From: Acetobacteraceae bacterium
GTDB lineage: Bacteria > Pseudomonadota > Alphaproteobacteria > Acetobacterales > Acetobacteraceae
Length of the DNA: 10,076 nucleotides
NCBI GenBank assembly: GCA_003133265.1
Contig: PKWQ01000044.1
Location: 16,211 to 26,286 of the forward strand
Reading direction: 5' to 3'
Of the stretch, positions 6,565-10,076 are shown in pieces; the first letter of the stretch is position 1, and each line of letters begins with the position of its first letter. The position numbers and the translations under genes were made by a program. Below the pieces are notes generated by a model. It saw nothing but the letters and a program-made list of their open reading frames with translations, searched no databases and was not told where the DNA came from.

Positions 6565-7653
6565 ATGAAAGCAGCAATCCTGCACGCGGCGAACCAGCCC
6601 ATGACGATCGAGAACGTCGACATCGCCAAGCCGAAGGCGCGCGAGGTGCTGGTACGCACCACCTATGCCGGTTTGTGCCATTCCGACCTGCACTTCATCG
6701 ACGGGCTGTATCCCTGCCCGTTGCCGATCGTGCTCGGCCATGAATCCGCCGGCATCATCGAGGCGGTGGGGTCCGACGTCACCTACGTGAAGCCGGGCGA
6801 TCACGTCGTCACCTGCCTGTCGGTGTTCTGCGGCCATTGCTCGCAATGCACCACCGGGCATCCCAACCTGTGCGAGGACACCGAGGTGAAGCTGCTGCCG
6901 GGCGCGGCGCGCCGGCTGTCCTGGAACGGCCAGGTGCTGCACCAGTTCGCCAACCTGTCTTCCTTCGCCGAACTGATGCTGGTGCATGAGAACGCGGTGG
7001 TGAAGATCCGCGAGGACATGCCGCTCGACAAGGCGGCGGTGATCGGCTGCGGCGTGATCACCGGCGCCGGCGCGGTGTTCAACACGGCGAAGGTGGAGCC
7101 GGGCACCGATGTCGCGGTGATCGGCTGCGGCGGCGTCGGGCTTTCGGCGGTGAACGGCGCGGCGCTGGCCGGCGCCGGGCGGATCATCGCCATCGACACG
7201 CTGCAATCCAAGCTGGAGCTGGCGACGAAGTTCGGCGCGACGCACACGATCAACGCCTCCAACGTCGATCCGGTGGAGATGGTCAGGGAACTGACCGGCG
7301 GCGGCGTGCATTATTCCTTCGAGGCGCTGGGCCAGAAGACGACGGCGGAGCAGTCCTTCAAGATGCTGCGCTCGGGCGGCACGGCGACGATCATCGGCAT
7401 GGTGCCGTACGGCGTAAAGATCGAGCTGCACGGCTACGACTTCCTGCGCGAGCGGAAGATCCAGGGCAGTTCGATGGGCAGCAACCGCTTCCGCGTCGAC
7501 ATGCCGCGGCTGATCGAGTTCTACCGCCAGGGCAAGCTGCATCTGGATCACCTGATCACCGGGACGATCAAGCTCGATCAGATCAACGAGGGGTTCGACG
7601 CGCTGAGGACGGCCGCCCCGGTGCGGCAACTGATCGACTTCGCGGCCGGCTGA
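6565..7653 (+). CDS. Zinc-dependent alcohol dehydrogenase (MDR superfamily)
   Basis: The product is a medium-chain alcohol dehydrogenase that would oxidise an alcohol to an aldehyde or ketone, or catalyse the reverse, with a nicotinamide cofactor. The 362 residues show catalytic zinc ligands C38 (GLCHSD), H59-E60 in GHESAGIIEAVG, and C162 in IGCGVITGAG, which matches the C174 region of horse liver ADH. The structural zinc lobe is C89-x2-C92-x2-C95-x7-C103. The Rossmann GCGGVG lies at 187-192, and acidic D211 at the end of the next strand favours NAD over NADP. The motif set and length resemble the class I/III-like bacterial group. A formaldehyde/S-hydroxymethylglutathione role is possible but not supported by context. 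The ATG at 6565 follows GGGGGAA. It is last of the thioesterase-HD-dehydrogenase run, and a weak terminator-like hairpin follows. Substrate is unknown. Confidence 0.93.
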   Translation: MKAAILHAANQPMTIENVDIAKPKAREVLVRTTYAGLCHSDLHFIDGLYPCPLPIVLGHESAGIIEAVGSDVTYVKPGDHVVTCLSVFCGHCSQCTTGHPNLCEDTEVKLLPGAARRLSWNGQVLHQFANLSSFAELMLVHENAVVKIREDMPLDKAAVIGCGVITGAGAVFNTAKVEPGTDVAVIGCGGVGLSAVNGAALAGAGRIIAIDTLQSKLELATKFGATHTINASNVDPVEMVRELTGGGVHYSFEALGQKTTAEQSFKMLRSGGTATIIGMVPYGVKIELHGYDFLRERKIQGSSMGSNRFRVDMPRLIEFYRQGKLHLDHLITGTIKLDQINEGFDALRTAAPVRQLIDFAAG

Positions 7654-7664
7654 GCGCCGGGGGG

Positions 7665-7685
7665 CGGCCGGGTTTCCCGCGGCCG
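7665..7685 (+). terminator. Weak terminator-like hairpin after the dehydrogenase
   Basis: CGGCCGGG (7665-7672) can pair with CCC (7676-7678) plus GGCCG (7681-7685) around a TTT loop. This gives eight base pairs with a two-base bulge. It is followed by TTTCCC, not a long T run. It lies 11 nt after the dehydrogenase stop, a sensible place for a terminator, but the bulge and lack of a T tract make it doubtful. Partial read-through into the transporter genes is likely. Confidence 0.33.
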
Positions 7686-7821
7686 TTTCCCGCGCTTGTA
7701 ACCCTGCGGCCAATCGTCTAGGTCAGGCCCATTGATCCAGCGCAGGTCTGCTGCGCGAATTCCGGGGGACTGCGAACGATGCGCGGGTTGAGATCGTGAC
7801 GACTGCACGCGGACTAAGTGC
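7686..7821 (+). promoter_or_regulatory. Putative promoter/operator region of the ABC importer
   Basis: This is the non-coding stretch before livH. An inverted repeat, GCGCAG (7740-7745) N5 CTGCGC (7751-7756), lies between TTGATC (7732-7737) and GCGAAT (7755-7760). Those two are spaced 17 nt and resemble a weak -35/-10 pair (four and three of six consensus matches). A repeat in the spacer would suit a repressor or activator, but each match is weak. The livH ATG itself has no clear Shine-Dalgarno site. Confidence 0.3.
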
Positions 7822-8679
7822 ATGATCCTGCTGCAAGTCGTCGTCAGCGGTCTGCTCATGGGGGCCGTCTATGCGCTGTTCTCCTCCGGCCTCACGCTGA
7901 TCTGGGGCATGATGAACGTGGTCAATTTCGCGCATGGCGATTTCGTCATGCTGGCGATGTATGCCGCGTTCTTCTGCTTCACCATGCTGCATCTCGGGCC
8001 GATCTTCTTCGTTCCCGGCGCGGCGGTGGTGCTGTTCGTGCTGGGCGTCGTCGTCTATCTCGGCCTGGTGCGCCATGTCGCGCGCGGGCCGATGCTGGCA
8101 CAGATTCTCGGCACCTTCGGCTTGGCGCTGGTGCTGCGCTATGCCGCGTTCTGGGCGTTCAGCGCCAATTTCGTCTCGCTGCCCGACACGCTGGTCGGCG
8201 GCACCATCGACTTCGCCGGGCTGCGCCTCGAGGCGTCGCGGCTGATCGGCGGCGGCCTCGCGCTGGTCATCACCTTGGGCATGCATCTGGTGCTGACGCG
8301 CACCATGCTCGGCTCGCGCCTGCTCGCGGTGGCCGAGGACCGCAACGCGGCGATGCTGATGGGCATCCGCCCCGACCGGATGCAGGCGCTGGCCTGGGGC
8401 GTCGGCGCGGCCAGCACCGGCGTCGCCGGGGCGCTGATCGCGCTGTTCTTCTATATCTCGCCCACCGTCGGCGAATCGCTGTCGCTGATCGCCTTCGTCG
8501 TGGTCTGCCTGGGCGGCTTCGGTTCGGTGCCGGGCGCGTTGATCGCCGGGCTCGGCATCGGGGTGATCGAGGCGCTGTCGGCCTATCTGATCGGCGCGGT
8601 GTATCAGGACGTGCTGGTCTACGCGCTGTTCCTGGTGGTGCTCTGGGTCAGGCCGCAAGGGTTGTTGGGCAAGCTATGA
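7822..8679 (+). CDS. livH: Branched-chain amino acid-type ABC importer permease (LivH family)
   Basis: This is an integral inner-membrane permease of the HAAT family, which pairs with LivM to import branched-chain amino acids or, in many proteobacteria, amides, urea or aromatic acids. The 285 residues are strongly hydrophobic, with about eight membrane segments. The N terminus holds the hallmark GAVYALFSSGLTLIWGMMN and NFAHGD (N35-D40). The cytoplasmic coupling loop is VAEDRNAAMLMGIRPDRM, and the family's FVVVCLGGFGSVPGALIAGLGIG lies near the end. The ATG at 7822 puts these in the normal register; no strong ribosome-binding site is seen. The last codons overlap livM by ATGA (8676-8679), so translation is coupled. 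No solute-binding protein gene precedes it. The symbol is used at family level; the true substrate may not be leucine, isoleucine or valine. Confidence 0.92.
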   Translation: MILLQVVVSGLLMGAVYALFSSGLTLIWGMMNVVNFAHGDFVMLAMYAAFFCFTMLHLGPIFFVPGAAVVLFVLGVVVYLGLVRHVARGPMLAQILGTFGLALVLRYAAFWAFSANFVSLPDTLVGGTIDFAGLRLEASRLIGGGLALVITLGMHLVLTRTMLGSRLLAVAEDRNAAMLMGIRPDRMQALAWGVGAASTGVAGALIALFFYISPTVGESLSLIAFVVVCLGGFGSVPGALIAGLGIGVIEALSAYLIGAVYQDVLVYALFLVVLWVRPQGLLGKL

Positions 8680-9638
8680 AACTCCATCTGCCCACCGTCG
8701 TCGTCGGTCTGCTGCTGGTGGCGCTGTGGCCGGTGCTGGTGCATGACGTGTTCCTGCAACGGGTCGGCGCGCTGGTGCTGCTGGCGGCGATCTCCGCGTC
8801 CGCCTGGAACCTGGTCGGCGGCTATGCCGGGCAGGTCTCGGTCGGGCATGTCGCGTATTTCGGCGTCGGCGCCTATGCCTCGCTGGTGGTCTACACCCAT
8901 CTCGGCTGGCCGCCGCTGGCCGGCGCGCCGGTGGGCGTGGCGGTCAGCCTGGCGCTGGCGGCGCTGATCGGCACCCCCACGTTCCGGCTGCGCGGGCATT
9001 ATTTCTCCATGGCGACGATCGCCGCGGCGGAGCTGATCCGCATCCTGTGTTCCAACTGGGACCTGGTGGGCGCGGCGGTCGGGCTGATGGGCCCGCCGGT
9101 GCCGCGCACGATGTGGGATTTCTCGTTCATCAGCCCGGTGCCGTATCACTATCTGTTCCTGGCGGTGCTGGCGGTGTTGCTGGGCGTCACCTGGCAGATG
9201 CAGCGCAGCCGCATGGGTTTCTATCTGGCGGCGATCCGTGGCGGCGACCGCGCGGCGCGCAGCCTTGGCGTGCCGGTGCTGCGCTACAAGCTGTATGCGC
9301 TGCTGCTCTCGGCCGGGTTCACCTCGCTCGCCGGCACGCTGTACGCGACGATGGTCGGCTTCATCGACCCGGATTCCGGGCTCGGTATCCTGCTGTCGGT
9401 GAAGATGGTGATCGTCGCCGCACTCGGCGGCGCGGGGACGCTGTTCGGGCCGCTGGTCGGCGCGGTGATCCTGGTGCCGCTGGAGGAAGCCACCAACGCC
9501 GTGTTCGGCGGCGGCGGCACCGGCATCACCTTCATCATCTACGGCGCTATCATCATGCTGATCGCCCGCTTCCGCCCCGGCGGCGTGGCGGAGATCTGGC
9601 GCGGCGTCGCGGCATGGAGGGCCAGACATGCTGCTTGA
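8676..9638 (+). CDS. livM: Branched-chain amino acid-type ABC importer permease (LivM family)
   Basis: This is the second HAAT permease and the membrane partner of LivH. The 320-residue product carries the family motif WNLVGGYAGQVSVGHVAYFG (about 44-63). It then has RLRGHYFSMATIAAAELIR and the cytoplasmic coupling loop AAIRGGDRAARSLGVPVLRYK, which contacts the ATPases. MVIVAALGGAGTLFGPLVGAVILVP lies near the end. The frame is open far upstream, but that part is out-of-frame shadow of livH. The ATG at 8676 overlaps the livH stop and is the natural start, with AAGGG at 8657-8661 as a distant weak Shine-Dalgarno site. The 3' end contains GGAGG at 9616-9620, the ribosome-binding site for livG, and overlaps livG by 11 nt. 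A glycine-rich stretch near residues 275-283 (FGGGGTG) sits in a loop before the last helix. Confidence 0.93.
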   Translation: MKLHLPTVVVGLLLVALWPVLVHDVFLQRVGALVLLAAISASAWNLVGGYAGQVSVGHVAYFGVGAYASLVVYTHLGWPPLAGAPVGVAVSLALAALIGTPTFRLRGHYFSMATIAAAELIRILCSNWDLVGAAVGLMGPPVPRTMWDFSFISPVPYHYLFLAVLAVLLGVTWQMQRSRMGFYLAAIRGGDRAARSLGVPVLRYKLYALLLSAGFTSLAGTLYATMVGFIDPDSGLGILLSVKMVIVAALGGAGTLFGPLVGAVILVPLEEATNAVFGGGGTGITFIIYGAIIMLIARFRPGGVAEIWRGVAAWRARHAA

Positions 9639-10076
9639 GGCCAAGGGCATCGTCATGAGCTTCGGCGGCTTCCGCGCGGTGAACGGGGCCGATCTGAGCG
9701 TGACCGAGGGCGACATCGTCGGCCTGATCGGCCCGAACGGCGCCGGCAAGAGCACGTTCTTCAACTGCCTCGCCGGCGACCTGCAACCCACGGCGGGCAC
9801 CATCCGGTTCAACGGCCAGGACGTCACCAACGCCACGCCGGAAGCGCATGCGCGGCTCGGCATGGCGCGCACCTTCCAGGTGCCGGTGACGTTCGAGGAC
9901 ATGAGCGTCGCCGAGAACGTCATGGTCGGCGCCTTCCTCCGCCACGGCCACCGCGCCGCCGCCCGCCGCGTGGCCGAGGAGGTGCTGGGCTTCACCGGCC
10001 TGGATCACCTCGCCAACGCCCGCGCCGGCTCGCTCGGCACGCCCGGGCGCAAGCGGCTGGAGATCGCCCGCGCGCT
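9628..10076 (+). CDS. livG: HAAT ABC importer ATP-binding protein (LivG family), 3'-truncated by window
   Basis: This is the ATPase that powers the LivHM permease pair. ATG at 9628 lies inside the livM end, 7 nt after GGAGG (9616-9620). 149 complete codons are present before the window ends; a full LivG has about 250. Visible parts are the beta strands MLLEAKGIVMSFGGFRAVNG, Walker A GPNGAGKST (35-43), the Q-loop RTFQ with Q84, VPVTFEDMSVAENVMVG, and the start of the signature helix, LGTPGRKRLEIARA (136-149). The signature departs from LSGGQ and also from the LAYGxQRRLEIAR type common in LivG, yet the following RLEIARA is normal. Walker B and the H-loop lie outside. The LivG rather than LivF call rests on gene order and the GxxxxFQ-type region. 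A livF and a binding-protein gene are expected downstream. Confidence 0.9.
   Translation, partial: MLLEAKGIVMSFGGFRAVNGADLSVTEGDIVGLIGPNGAGKSTFFNCLAGDLQPTAGTIRFNGQDVTNATPEAHARLGMARTFQVPVTFEDMSVAENVMVGAFLRHGHRAAARRVAEEVLGFTGLDHLANARAGSLGTPGRKRLEIARA

Noticed and set aside
7723..8658. A 311-codon minus-strand frame opposite livH, rich in His, Gln, Asp and Glu
   Set aside because: The composition is the reverse complement of hydrophobic membrane codons; it is not a histidine-rich metal-binding protein.
7818..8675. A GTG start at 7818 giving a 606-residue LivM frame
   Set aside because: The first 286 codons are an out-of-frame copy of livH with Arg/Gly-rich nonsense. The membrane segments and LivM motifs begin at ATG 8676, which overlaps the livH stop.
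8619..9995. A 458-codon minus-strand frame opposite livM and livG
   Set aside because: Gln/His/Arg-rich shadow sequence without motifs; the opposing strand carries three overlapping, motif-bearing ABC genes.

Overview
The window is G+C-rich (about two thirds by eye), with no tRNA, rRNA, CRISPR array or insertion sequence that I can see. Gene content and order suggest an alphaproteobacterium, probably of the Rhodospirillales/Acetobacterales side. The order coaX, RNase J, DUF1467 membrane protein is a familiar alphaproteobacterial housekeeping string that usually follows the NADH dehydrogenase operon and birA. The lineage call is inference from synteny and composition, not from a marker gene.

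Layout. (1) Positions 1-2752, + strand: the housekeeping string, made of type III pantothenate kinase (coaX), ribonuclease J (rnj) and a small two-helix DUF1467 protein. It ends at a strong bidirectional terminator (2765-2797). (2) Positions 2828-5408, - strand: a luciferase-like flavin-dependent monooxygenase, with an M20-family metallohydrolase upstream of it on the same strand. (3) Positions 5493-7653, + strand, diverging from the M20 gene across an 84-nt gap: a PaaI-type hotdog thioesterase, an HD-domain metalloprotein and a zinc-dependent alcohol dehydrogenase. (4) Positions 7822-10076, + strand: a branched-chain-amino-acid-type (HAAT) ABC importer made of livH, livM and a livG that runs off the end. 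Overlaps of 4 and 11 nt show tight coupling.

Regions 2-4 look like an accessory catabolic module. Its parts would be an importer for a small carboxylated or amide-like solute, a two-component-type flavin monooxygenase, a metallohydrolase for amide or peptide-like bonds, a thioesterase that releases acyl groups from CoA, and an alcohol/aldehyde oxidoreductase. The HD protein's job is open. No regulator, reductase or solute-binding protein lies in the window, so the substrate cannot be named. The most interesting points are this gene combination, the HD protein with a complete dinuclear-metal ligand set inside a catabolic operon, and the sharp break from conserved housekeeping synteny at the terminator.
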